A DNA stretch of 64,000 nt from Marinifilum sp965230805 (lineage in GTDB: Bacteria > Bacteroidota > Bacteroidia > Bacteroidales > Marinifilaceae): NCBI RefSeq assembly GCF_965230805.1, contig NZ_OZ246019.1, positions 62,001-126,000 on the forward strand, given 5' to 3'. Positions 1 through 7,973 of this stretch are shown piece after piece. The notes beneath the pieces are model-generated. The model had not been told where the DNA came from, did not search any database, and worked only from the letters and a program-made list of their open reading frames with translations. The translations under genes and the position numbers were made by a program. The first letter of the stretch is position 1. The number at the start of each line of letters is the position of its first letter.

Positions 1-376
1 CAAATTCGTTAATTGTATGAAGAAACTGAATCCCTACAAGAAATTCATAATTCGTGAATTCCTTTGCATCTTTATTTGGCACTCCAAAGCCTGGCTTATG
101 GTAAAAGTTACGCACGTAAGTTTTAAAAAACCTGTAAGTAATTAAATCATACGAAACCTCCTTATCAAACTCTACAGGCTCGACATAAACCCTACGAGCA
201 AAAATAAGAATCATTTCATCTTTGTTTAACTTTCCAAAAGCATCCAAACAAGATACTTTTGAACACAGCTTCTCAATTATTTTCAGATAATTCTTTCGTA
301 ATACTGTATTCTTTATCGGACTATTATTCTTTTTTCTTTGTGGCTGTTTTTTTTTCTTTCTTCTTTTTATTGACAT
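1..376 (-). CDS. Hypothetical protein, 3' end cut by window edge
   Basis: An open frame of 125 codons starts at the ATG at 374-376 and runs off the left edge without a stop. It opens with a very basic lysine/arginine/glutamine stretch. A mixed helical sequence follows that has normal protein composition (motifs such as LKIIEKL, DEMILIFARR and RNFYHKPGFG). I recognise no family. The first about 50 bases overlap, in another frame, the tail of a degraded upstream frame ending at 324. It is the last visible gene of a minus-strand run that also holds two nuclease-like genes, so an accessory-island gene is plausible. The exact start is uncertain because the basic N-terminus could be a mis-start. 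Confidence 0.6.
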   Translation of the reverse strand, partial: MSIKRRKKKKQPQRKKNNSPIKNTVLRKNYLKIIEKLCSKVSCLDAFGKLNKDEMILIFARRVYVEPVEFDKEVSYDLITYRFFKTYVRNFYHKPGFGVPNKDAKEFTNYEFLVGIQFLHTINEF

Positions 377-504
377 ATTGGTACTCCGTAATCAAATCAG
401 GTAATGGGTCTTGGTTTGCATTGCATTAACAACATACTTATCTGGCCATGCAAAACCGGATCATAAGGTTTAGGGTATAAATCAGCTACCACTCCATTCC
501 TTTC
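324..504 (-). pseudogene. Frameshifted coding remnant
   Basis: Two minus-strand frames read like protein, but neither is a complete gene. The upstream part, from 504, reads RNGVVADLYPKPYDPVLHGQ and runs to a TGA at 397-399. A second frame over about 324-420 reads PLPDLITEYQYVNKKKK, then a lysine-rich tail, and stops at 324-326. A single frameshift near 400-425 would join them. No start codon or family is recognised. It may be the 3' end of a decayed gene, possibly a mobile-element cargo gene. The alternative is chance coding potential in AT-rich DNA. Confidence 0.3.
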
Positions 505-573
505 TTATGGTTCTTTGTAAAGAAATGCAGTAGATATAAAACAATAGAAGATAAACTCCGAGCAAAGAGTTTT

Positions 574-1638
574 TTATTCTTTATCGTAAAACTCTATCGT
601 ATTCAAAAGTTGTTTTTCGAATCTATAAATTTCGTCAACTGTTTCTATTTTTTCTCTTGTTTCCTTTTTATCTTGGTCGAACAAACCGATATATTTAACC
701 CCTCCATTTAAATGAAGTCGGCAAATTGGTTTGCGGTTATTATCGTCTAATAGAATTCCGAAATAAGACTGTGTGTCTCGATGAACAATTCTGTCTTTTC
801 CGATTTTTCTTCTCAGAATAGCAACAACAATTTGATAGCCTTCCATTTCTTCTTCTGTTGTTTCAACTTTGCTTTTCTGCTGTTCTTCAACTTGTTCTTC
901 CGCTTGTTGTTTTTCCTGCTCTTTGTTTAATGCAGAATTTAACCTATCATTAACTCTTTCGCTAATTATTTGGTTAAAAGCTTTATTTACAATGTCGGTA
1001 AATTCCTCCAATACTTTCGAAGTTAAACGTCCGTTATAGGTCTTGTTTGCAAATAGCTTAACGAAATCTTGAGAAGGTTCGATAATTTCTTGATCTATCA
1101 ATGATTTTATTTCACGAGTATATTTTAAATTACTCGCATTATCAACTATTGAGGAAACATCAAATTTTGACTTATGAAACTTTTCAATTTCTTTTACTGT
1201 GCTTTCTTTAAGTTTTGTAATATCAAATTCCAAAAATGGTTTTTCGTCCATTTTGTTAGGTTGTTCCAAGTCCGTATAAAATTTGTATTGTATTCCATTT
1301 GTTAAAAGAGCGAAACGAGCCTTTGTAACGTGGAAATATCTAAAAAGTTGAGAGTTATGAACATTTAAATTTTGTTTCCAATGCTTACACTCAATGATTA
1401 AAATCGGATTTCCACTTTGAAATATGGCATAATCAACTTTTTCTCCTTTTTTAAGTCCTAAATCAGCAGTAAATTCAGGCATAACTTCAATCGGATTGAA
1501 AGTGTCGTAGCCCAAAATATTAATGAATGGTAATGTGAAAGCATGTTTTGTAGATTCTTCAGTATCAATTTTATCTTTCAATTGGTCGACTTTTTCCGCA
1601 AGTCCTTTAAGTTGGCTGTGAAGTTCCATATCTTTCAT
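574..1638 (-). CDS. PD-(D/E)XK nuclease-like protein, HsdR-N type
   Basis: A 354-residue protein resembling the stand-alone proteins usually named type I restriction enzyme R protein N-terminal domain. Residues about 28-90 hold a PD-(D/E)XK-like core: D69 in VDYAIF, then E83-C84-K85 in LIIECKHW, the usual metal-binding and catalytic positions. A charged, Q/E-rich coiled-coil stretch covers about residues 235-270. The C-terminal about 80 residues form a separate small domain also seen in members of this group. No helicase motor or methylase lies beside it, so it is not a classical type I system. A role in nucleic-acid degradation or defence is inferred. The next residue-4 methionine is an alternative start. 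An HNH endonuclease gene lies just upstream on the same strand. Confidence 0.75.
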   Translation of the reverse strand: MKDMELHSQLKGLAEKVDQLKDKIDTEESTKHAFTLPFINILGYDTFNPIEVMPEFTADLGLKKGEKVDYAIFQSGNPILIIECKHWKQNLNVHNSQLFRYFHVTKARFALLTNGIQYKFYTDLEQPNKMDEKPFLEFDITKLKESTVKEIEKFHKSKFDVSSIVDNASNLKYTREIKSLIDQEIIEPSQDFVKLFANKTYNGRLTSKVLEEFTDIVNKAFNQIISERVNDRLNSALNKEQEKQQAEEQVEEQQKSKVETTEEEMEGYQIVVAILRRKIGKDRIVHRDTQSYFGILLDDNNRKPICRLHLNGGVKYIGLFDQDKKETREKIETVDEIYRFEKQLLNTIEFYDKE

Positions 1639-1775
1639 TTATATTGTTTTTCTATAGATTTTTTTATAGTTAGTTTATTACCCAAATCATCACACAAATC
1701 CGTTGATGTGCTTATTCTTAAGCAAAAGGAAGGCGACAAACTTGCATACGATCTAGTTTTTTATCTTACTAATAA

Positions 1776-2717
1776 TCAATATGTCATTTTTCCATAATGA
1801 GCATGTCTGTGACAATTAGGACATAGTCCGATTGAATTCTTTACGGTATCATCTCCATTTTCACTTAACGGAATTACATGATGAACTTCTAAAAATGGTG
1901 AATTATCAAGATCTTTATTAAAAGGGGCATGTTTTCCACATTTTTCACAAATACCATTTGCTCGTTCAAGAACTTCTGCCACAACATATGGATTTCTAAT
2001 AAAAACGGACTGACTTACTAATGTACGCTTTGGTTTTGGATCTGACTTTTTTAACTTTTCCAGCCTTTTTGATTTACTTAACTTTATCGCCTTTTGAATT
2101 TCCTCTTTTTCGTAAGCCATTAAATCATTAAGTGTTGGCAATTCTGTTAATTTGTAATTTAAATTATTCATTTGTTCTGAATAATTTACCACAAGATATT
2201 CAACTGCACCATTTGAGTGAGCATTTTTCATTTGCGGCATTTGAGATGTCTTGATTGCTTCCTTAATAAAGTCTACATTGCTCGTTCGAAAATAATTAAT
2301 GTAATTTTCAATTCCTTTAGTTGGCAATAAGCAACCAATGCTATTTTTTGTTTTTGCTAAACAATCAGGAACATTATCAATATTATCAGAATCAATTCTT
2401 TTTTTCTTAATATGACCCCGATACTTAATTGAAAAATCGAAATTATTTACAATTGGTCTTAGAGTTTCTCTATCACATAAAATTAAAATTTCATTCTTTT
2501 TGATTTGAATACAATATTCGTGTCCTGTATTGAATCGAATAAATTTTCCCTGCTTGTCAAGATTCAGATTCCAATTCTGACTGTCAATAATATCCGCATA
2601 ATTAATTGCATTACTTAAAAATTCAATGACTTTAATTCTTGCATTTGGTTCGGGCAACAACTTCTCAAAAATTATTTGAGCATCATGGACACTATTTCGA
2701 TCAATATTTTTCATCAA
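1776..2717 (-). CDS. HNH endonuclease with unknown N-terminal domain
   Basis: A 313-residue protein. The C-terminal about 65 residues form an HNH nuclease fold: a zinc-binding CEKC (C257, C260), the paired histidines H279-H280, N294 and a second zinc knuckle CPNC (C299, C302) followed by histidines. The N-terminal 230 residues match nothing I recognise. They may be a specificity or sensor domain, as in HNH restriction proteins. There is no adjacent methyltransferase. With the PD-(D/E)XK protein downstream on the same strand, it suggests a nuclease-rich accessory or defence locus, which is inference. The start is ATG-ATG; either methionine could be used. Confidence 0.75.
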   Translation of the reverse strand: MMKNIDRNSVHDAQIIFEKLLPEPNARIKVIEFLSNAINYADIIDSQNWNLNLDKQGKFIRFNTGHEYCIQIKKNEILILCDRETLRPIVNNFDFSIKYRGHIKKKRIDSDNIDNVPDCLAKTKNSIGCLLPTKGIENYINYFRTSNVDFIKEAIKTSQMPQMKNAHSNGAVEYLVVNYSEQMNNLNYKLTELPTLNDLMAYEKEEIQKAIKLSKSKRLEKLKKSDPKPKRTLVSQSVFIRNPYVVAEVLERANGICEKCGKHAPFNKDLDNSPFLEVHHVIPLSENGDDTVKNSIGLCPNCHRHAHYGKMTY

Positions 2718-3636
2718 TTATTTTATCTGTTAGGGTTTCTCCTTCACAAGAAAAACATTCATATCTCCCTATTTTTTTTCTGCAGACCATCAAATTTAAG
2801 CATCCAAAACCTTAAATCAAACTTATATTCAATTTATTTGCAAAAACAAGCTGATTCGATTTGAAATTATGCAGTTAAATCCTTTTACATCAATACGAAA
2901 GAAAAACCAAGAACTTACAAATCATTAAATACAGAACAAAATATCTTTTAATGCGCTTATACTTGCAAATTATTCACAAGCAGTAAAATACATTCATCAT
3001 CTTAAAACATACACAAACAATAGCATCTAAAACAATACAGGTAAGAACAATAATTTAATAAGTGTGGAAAACAAGCAAAAAGGCTTATCATATTTAAACA
3101 CTATCTAAATAACAGTACACTCTACAAATCGAAAATTTAGCTCTATCTCAAGCATAGCAAGCAATGCACATTTTATTTTCGAATATTTTTTCAAAAATAT
3201 TTTTGTAATATTTTGTATTGATAAGTTAATTTTTTACATTCGACATCAGATTAAACTGAAACAATACGATTTAATCAATTGGGTGTAGATACACAGAAGA
3301 TTGAGAAGTAGGTAATGAGTATTGAAGATGTTCTGGCTTAGCAAATCTGAATGAAGCCAGAAAGATGAAGAACACAAATATTGCATTAATGCATTTTGGG
3401 AATAAACCAAAGCACAGAAAGCAGATAAGGAAAACAACCAATGCAATAACACAAAAAACTCATTATCGGAATGATAACAAAGTACTTGTCCCCTAACTGC
3501 TTTGTTATGACATCTGCACCGGATTTCGATCAACAGCTTAATTTATTTGCGATTTAAAAGAAAGGAATGTCCGTTTGGATAGACCTATGCTATTCATGAA
3601 CAATTGCTTAGCTGATTTGGATATAGGTATCAAGGT
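2718..3636. other. AT-rich non-coding stretch
   Basis: About 900 bases without a convincing gene. The reading frames present (for example 3246-3533 minus) have low-complexity, cysteine- and leucine-rich translations without homology signals. No RNA gene or terminator was recognised. Confidence 0.5.
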
Positions 3637-3825
3637 CTTAGGATGCTTTGCTATGCATTTTAAATGCTTTCCGAAGCATTTGGAATAGTGTAATTTAAGT
3701 TTTGGATACTTTCCGAAATGTTTCGGATACTTTCCGAAGCGTTTTGAATTCTTTCCGAAGCGTTTTAGATACTTTCCGGAACGTTTTGGGTAGTACAAAT
3801 TAACTTTTAGATGCTTCGCTAAGGA
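3637..3825. repeat. 21-bp minisatellite, nine degenerate units
   Basis: Nine consecutive 21-base units can be laid end to end from 3637 to 3825. The clearest are 3658-3678, 3700-3720, 3721-3741, 3742-3762 and 3763-3783, built on TTTTGGATACTTTCCGAAGCG or close variants. Units at 3679-3699 and 3784-3804 keep the phase but have diverged. Because 21 is a multiple of three, the minus strand reads as a heptapeptide repeat of the form KRFGKYP, which creates an 86-codon open frame at 3538-3798. That frame is probably a by-product of the repeat. The last unit carries a small palindrome (GCTTCGCTAAGGAAGC). Confidence 0.85.
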
Positions 3826-4029
3826 AGCAATTTAGATCTTTTGACTTCCATTTGGCAAATGGAAAAAATTATAAACTGATAAATGATTACACTTTATGTA
3901 GATACAGAACTAATACCGAAATCACAAATGAACAAGACAATCATGCCTGTTTTATAATATAAAGTAGTTGTAAAGTTGTTTTCAAACTTTTGAGTTTACT
4001 CAAGGTGCAAAACAATATCATAGCAATAG

Positions 4030-4196
4030 CTAGTGTGAAGAGTGTTAATAAAACGAATTAAAGTTTTTGAAAATATTTTTCTTTTTACAAGGCAAGGTTT
4101 ACAGGCATAGCCGTAGCTACGGCGAAAAAGCTTAACGCAGTAGAAAGGAAAATAGGTCAAAAAATTAGTTCGGGGAATTAGCATTCTTTACACTAG
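4030..4196. mobile_element. CTAG-flanked MITE, long copy
   Basis: A 167-bp element including flanking CTAG on both sides. Inside the CTAG the ends are inverted repeats: TGTGAAGAGTGTTAAT on the left and the complement of TGTAAAGAATGCTAAT on the right. The same element occurs inverted at 22523-22610, where about 79 internal bases are missing between short GAAAA direct repeats. The internal part contains a perfect 14-base palindrome, GCCGTAGCTACGGC. Duplication of a CTAG target is typical of IS5-type transposition, so the element is probably mobilised by an IS5-like transposase in trans. The open frame at 3996-4184 is only the repeat read as protein. Confidence 0.8.
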
Positions 4197-4291
4197 GGCA
4201 ATATTTTTTAAAAACAATAAACTAAAAAGGATAAAAGAAAGAGAGACATTTTTTGCGAACACTGGCATGATACCAATTTTATTAACATAGG

Positions 4292-5254
4292 ATGAAGGAA
4301 TGTGAAATTTCAACATCTTTAAATTTCAACAATATGATTCAAGAATACGTATTAAAATTACAAGCTTATCAGCAAACTGCTGATATCTTAAACGAAAACC
4401 AGTCTGTTTTTGAAAGTGACGAAATTACTAAATCACAAATCGCATTTTTTAACACAAAAATTGACTCCATATTGGGTATTCAAGCTAATCTGAATCAGCC
4501 TACCAAATGGATTACCATCGAAAAAAACGAAGCGTTAAAATCCATTAAAGTAAAATCACATCAGATTATTGTAGCCATAATGCGTTTGGCTAATGCCACC
4601 GACGACTTACAACTAATTGAAAAAATCAATCTGGCTAAGAAAAACATTGCCAAATCATCAAATATTTCAATCTTATCCGGCGTATCTGATTTGTGCATTA
4701 TCATCGAAGCTTATTCTACCCCTTTGCTCGATTATGATATCAGTGCTGAAACGATTACATCCTTTAAACAAAACATCGATTCCATTGAAGATAAACTTGC
4801 GCAAAGAAAACAGATCAAAAATCAAAACAAGTATAACAATCAAGCTTTTAATAAATTGATAACAGAAATCTCTTCTTTTTTAAGCAAAAAATTGGATTGG
4901 TCTATTGAGAGCTATCGCAAATCAAATCCAGATGTGGTGGAAGCATATTTTAGTCTTCGTAAGGCATCTAAAGTACCTATTAAGCATATCGATTTGCGAG
5001 GATTTGTTGTTGATAAGGAAACTGGCGAAAGAATCGCTAATGGAACGGTTCATGTAGTTGAAAACGTTATGCAAACCAAAATCACCAAAAAAGGAAACTT
5101 CTCTTTTAAAAATTTCCCCGAAGGCGAATTTACACTGCAAATAGAAAACATCGGCTACCAATCAACAATGCTAACCATTCGCCGATACAACAACCAATAT
5201 CTTAATTTAAAAGTTGAGATGCAGGCATTACCGGTTCCTCATCCTGCAGAATAA
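4292..5254 (+). CDS. Orphan protein with C-terminal carboxypeptidase-regulatory-like domain
   Basis: A 320-residue cytoplasmic-looking protein with no signal peptide or membrane segment. Residues about 15-215 are predominantly helical. Residues about 228-312 resemble a carboxypeptidase D regulatory-like beta-sandwich: DLRGFVVDKETGE, GTVHVV, GNFSFKNFPEGEFTLQIENIGYQ split over successive strands. It ends with MQALPVPHPAE. A clear paralogue lies at 51529-52446 with the same domain order and the same tail, MQALPVPRPA. That paralogue starts at the equivalent of methionine 15, so the true start may be the ATG at 4334. These beta domains are normally found on exported proteins, so a version without an export signal is odd. 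Function unknown; it could be a structural or adhesin-like component. Confidence 0.75.
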   Translation: MKECEISTSLNFNNMIQEYVLKLQAYQQTADILNENQSVFESDEITKSQIAFFNTKIDSILGIQANLNQPTKWITIEKNEALKSIKVKSHQIIVAIMRLANATDDLQLIEKINLAKKNIAKSSNISILSGVSDLCIIIEAYSTPLLDYDISAETITSFKQNIDSIEDKLAQRKQIKNQNKYNNQAFNKLITEISSFLSKKLDWSIESYRKSNPDVVEAYFSLRKASKVPIKHIDLRGFVVDKETGERIANGTVHVVENVMQTKITKKGNFSFKNFPEGEFTLQIENIGYQSTMLTIRRYNNQYLNLKVEMQALPVPHPAE

Positions 5255-5335
5255 ACTTGAGTGGATATTCTATTTTTTCAATTATGAATGTGAGTTCTTC
5301 CCTTACCGGGAATCTGCATTAAATATTGAGAGGCG

Positions 5336-5373
5336 ACAGCCAAAGTGGTGCATTTCTTTACCTCTTTGGCTGT
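5336..5373. repeat. Inverted repeat between convergent genes
   Basis: Perfect 10-base arms ACAGCCAAAG (5336-5345) and CTTTGGCTGT (5364-5373) flank an 18-base loop, between a plus-strand gene ending at 5254 and ovoA ending at 5483. There is no T-run on either side, so it is not a standard terminator, but it could act as a 3'-end structure for either transcript. Confidence 0.55.
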
Positions 5374-5482
5374 TAGCTTATCTATGGAGTATTGCAACCG
5401 GCTTTTTATCCTTTTGCCTATCGGGAATTAGATCCAGAGGAACGAATTATGCCAATAGCCAACCCACATGTTTATAAAAACA

Positions 5483-7618
5483 TTATTTCTTTTGCCAAAC
5501 CGTCATTTGGGCTAGCGTGTGCTGAAATTTGCGAGAAGTTTCTCGAATTACAAAAGGCACATCTTTAGGTTCGCACAACATCTCGAATCGATCGGATAAT
5601 AAATCTTTTAAACCTTGAAGTGTAGAGTAAGGCTCACCATCCTTTCGGTATCCTCCTAACCAATTCTCAAGTTCGGTAAATTCCTCTAACCAGGTGTATG
5701 GCGAGGTCAACACCAATAGTCCGCCCTCATTTATTCTTTCTGCTATCTCTTTTAAGAATTTCTTCGGATCATACAGTCGGTCTATCAGATTTCCTGCAAA
5801 AACCAAATCATATCCCGCAAACAGTGGTTTTAGGTTACAAGCATCAGCCTGGTAAAACTCAACTTTATCACGACAGTGATTTAAGTCAAAGTCGGCCAGC
5901 TTAAACTCTTGGTACGTATTCAATTGCCCTTCTTCCTGACGGATATAATTCAATTTGCCTGTCTCCTTTAGCTGGGTACCAATACGTATAAATCGAGCAG
6001 AAAAATCGAGTCCTGTAACATGATCAAAATACTTAGCCAACTCAAAAGTCATGCGTCCTGTTGCACATCCCAAATCCAAAGCTTTACTTCTTTTAACATC
6101 CTTTATATGATTATGGATCAAAGCCATACACGATAATGCATAATTTTCTACACCAAAATATTTTTCACCATACTGAAATTCACAATACTGCGAAACCAAC
6201 TCATCGGTTTCATAATAATCCGATTTGAGTTCTACCTCCATATCTGATTCTATGTATCGAAATCCTGCATGCTGAAAGAAATGACGACGGAATGCGTAAC
6301 GAGAATCGCGAATGGCCAGATTTCCTGTCGAAATCCATGATCCTCCTTTTATCAAATTGTGCTTGGCATCAAAGGTTGGGGTCGAAAAATCATCGTAGAA
6401 AGGATGCACTTCAAAACCGTCAAAACCAGAAATTGGCATTTCAGTCCATTGCCACACATTGCCAATCACATCGTAAAAACCTTTCGATTCGAATTTGTTT
6501 ACCGGACACGAGGATGCAAAATGCTCCAAGTTAATATTACCAGGTGCTTTATCCCATTCGGGCTGATCTGGTATTTGCACACTATCGTAAAGTCTGTAAT
6601 ATTCTGCTTCGGTAGGCATTCGTAATTTCTTTCCTGTTATTGCCGATTTCCAATTGCAAAATGCTTTGGCTTCCAAATAGTTCACCTCCACCGGCCAATT
6701 CCAGGGCATATCAATCTCCTCGCTCATCAATCGCAACTTCCAAGAATTTTCATCTGCTATCCAAAAAATCGGACTAGTAAACTTTACGTACTTAAGCCAA
6801 CTCCACCCCTCTTCGGTCCACCATTTTTGTGTCTGATATCCATTATCATCCACGAACTCTTTAAATTCCTGATTTGAAACCAAATACTTCGATGCATTAA
6901 AAGAATTAATTTTAGTTTTAAAGCTACCAAATTCGTTATCCCAGCCATACAAAGCATCATCACGCTCTTTGCCAATTTGCACTTTCCCTGTTTCAACCCT
7001 AAGCAAATCATTCTCAGGTGCTTCTCCACTCTCCTCGCAAATCTCAAACAAATCGATATTCTGTACCTGATCAATTGGCAATTGCCTGATTAAAACGGAG
7101 GAGGTTTCGATATGAATTCTTTGATGCTCAATACCCATTAGGATTACCCAAAATTGCGAATCCCAAACAATTGGCATATTTAAGGGTAACTCCTCTATCA
7201 ATTTCTCAATCAGCACTTTTACTTGCAAACGATACTCGTGCACCTCTTGCACATTGGGCCAATCATAGTGTTTTTCGTTTAAATCATCCCACGACATTTC
7301 GTCAACTCCAACTGCAAACATCGATTCAAACTTCGGATGAATTCTATCCTTAATAATGCCAGCCAAAATCAATTTATTGATAAAAAACACTGCCGTGTGT
7401 CCAATGTAAAAAATCAATGGATGACGCAATGGATCTGCCCTCAAGTAAAAGGTATCATCATATTTTAAACTATCGTATAAACGATTATCCAACTCCCAGG
7501 TCGCCCTAAAATACTTCAAAACCTCGGCGCGCTTTTCTTCTACTGATCCTTCATTTAAAATTGGTGTTTTTGTTGTAAGCAGTGCATGATCTATTGTTAC
7601 CTTTTTCTTTTCTTCCAT
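5483..7618 (-). CDS. ovoA: 5-histidylcysteine sulfoxide synthase / thiol-histidine N-methyltransferase (OvoA)
   Basis: A 711-residue bifunctional enzyme of ovothiol A synthesis. The N-terminal DinB-like domain carries the non-haem iron ligands: H74 in FYIGHT and H165/H169 in the EHQRIHIE motif. A formylglycine-generating-enzyme-type sulfatase-modifying domain follows at about residues 200-450 (RMPTEAEYYRLY, GNVWQWTEMP, GGSW, FRRH). The C-terminal about 240 residues are a SAM methyltransferase (LDLGCATGRMTFELA). The first two parts join cysteine to histidine C5 as a sulfoxide. The last part N-methylates the mercaptohistidine. This architecture and length fit OvoA rather than the shorter EgtB. 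The lyase OvoB needed between the two steps is not in the window. An OxyR-type regulator lies upstream on the same strand, which fits a redox role. Confidence 0.93.
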   Translation of the reverse strand: MEEKKKVTIDHALLTTKTPILNEGSVEEKRAEVLKYFRATWELDNRLYDSLKYDDTFYLRADPLRHPLIFYIGHTAVFFINKLILAGIIKDRIHPKFESMFAVGVDEMSWDDLNEKHYDWPNVQEVHEYRLQVKVLIEKLIEELPLNMPIVWDSQFWVILMGIEHQRIHIETSSVLIRQLPIDQVQNIDLFEICEESGEAPENDLLRVETGKVQIGKERDDALYGWDNEFGSFKTKINSFNASKYLVSNQEFKEFVDDNGYQTQKWWTEEGWSWLKYVKFTSPIFWIADENSWKLRLMSEEIDMPWNWPVEVNYLEAKAFCNWKSAITGKKLRMPTEAEYYRLYDSVQIPDQPEWDKAPGNINLEHFASSCPVNKFESKGFYDVIGNVWQWTEMPISGFDGFEVHPFYDDFSTPTFDAKHNLIKGGSWISTGNLAIRDSRYAFRRHFFQHAGFRYIESDMEVELKSDYYETDELVSQYCEFQYGEKYFGVENYALSCMALIHNHIKDVKRSKALDLGCATGRMTFELAKYFDHVTGLDFSARFIRIGTQLKETGKLNYIRQEEGQLNTYQEFKLADFDLNHCRDKVEFYQADACNLKPLFAGYDLVFAGNLIDRLYDPKKFLKEIAERINEGGLLVLTSPYTWLEEFTELENWLGGYRKDGEPYSTLQGLKDLLSDRFEMLCEPKDVPFVIRETSRKFQHTLAQMTVWQKK

Positions 7619-7806
7619 TGTATGTTTAGTTAAGCTTAATAGTTATATGAAATTAAAGAAAAAATCATCTGCAACAAACCCAAGTTTTAAAAGCCATGGC
7701 ATTTAAGAAAAAATTAACAATAGTGATATACTGTGGCATGCTCATTGATTATAGATATTGCATATTTTCATTCCAAAAACAATTTAAGCCCCCTTATCTC
7801 TTGCCC

Positions 7807-7972
7807 AGTCATGCTCTGACTCTAAGCAAGCTGTAAATGTCAGGCTATGACTCATAAAAACCGTCCTCCCTCATGCTCTGATCCTAATCAAGCTGCAAAT
7901 GTCAGGCTATGACTCATATAACGTCCTCCCTCATGCTCCAACTATAAGAAAGCTGCAAATCAAGCTATGACT
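7807..7972. repeat. Three tandem hairpin repeats
   Basis: Three units start with TCATGCTC at 7809, 7871 and 7931 and end with GCTATGACT, 60-62 bases apart. They are separated by a conserved CGTCCTCCC spacer. In each unit the two ends are partly complementary (AGTCATGCTCTGAC against GTCAGGCTATGACT in unit 1), with AAGCAAGCTG or a variant in the loop, so the RNA or single-stranded DNA would fold into a hairpin. The array lies between the stop of the OxyR-type gene and ovoA. A related pair of units occurs inverted at 27262-27349. The function is unknown; the elements are REP/BIME-like. Confidence 0.75.
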
Positions 7973-7973
7973 G

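Noticed and set aside
3538..3798. 86-codon minus-strand frame with KRFGKYP repeats
   Set aside because: It is produced by the 21-bp minisatellite; no start context, signal or homology supports a protein.
3996..4184. 62-codon minus-strand frame
   Set aside because: It lies almost entirely within the CTAG-flanked MITE.
5214..5477. 87-codon plus-strand frame overlapping the end of the 4292 gene
   Set aside because: It overlaps a real gene and contains an inverted repeat; composition is not protein-like in this frame.
5483..7618. EgtB (ergothioneine) assignment
   Set aside because: Length and the fused C-terminal methyltransferase fit OvoA; no egtD gene is adjacent.
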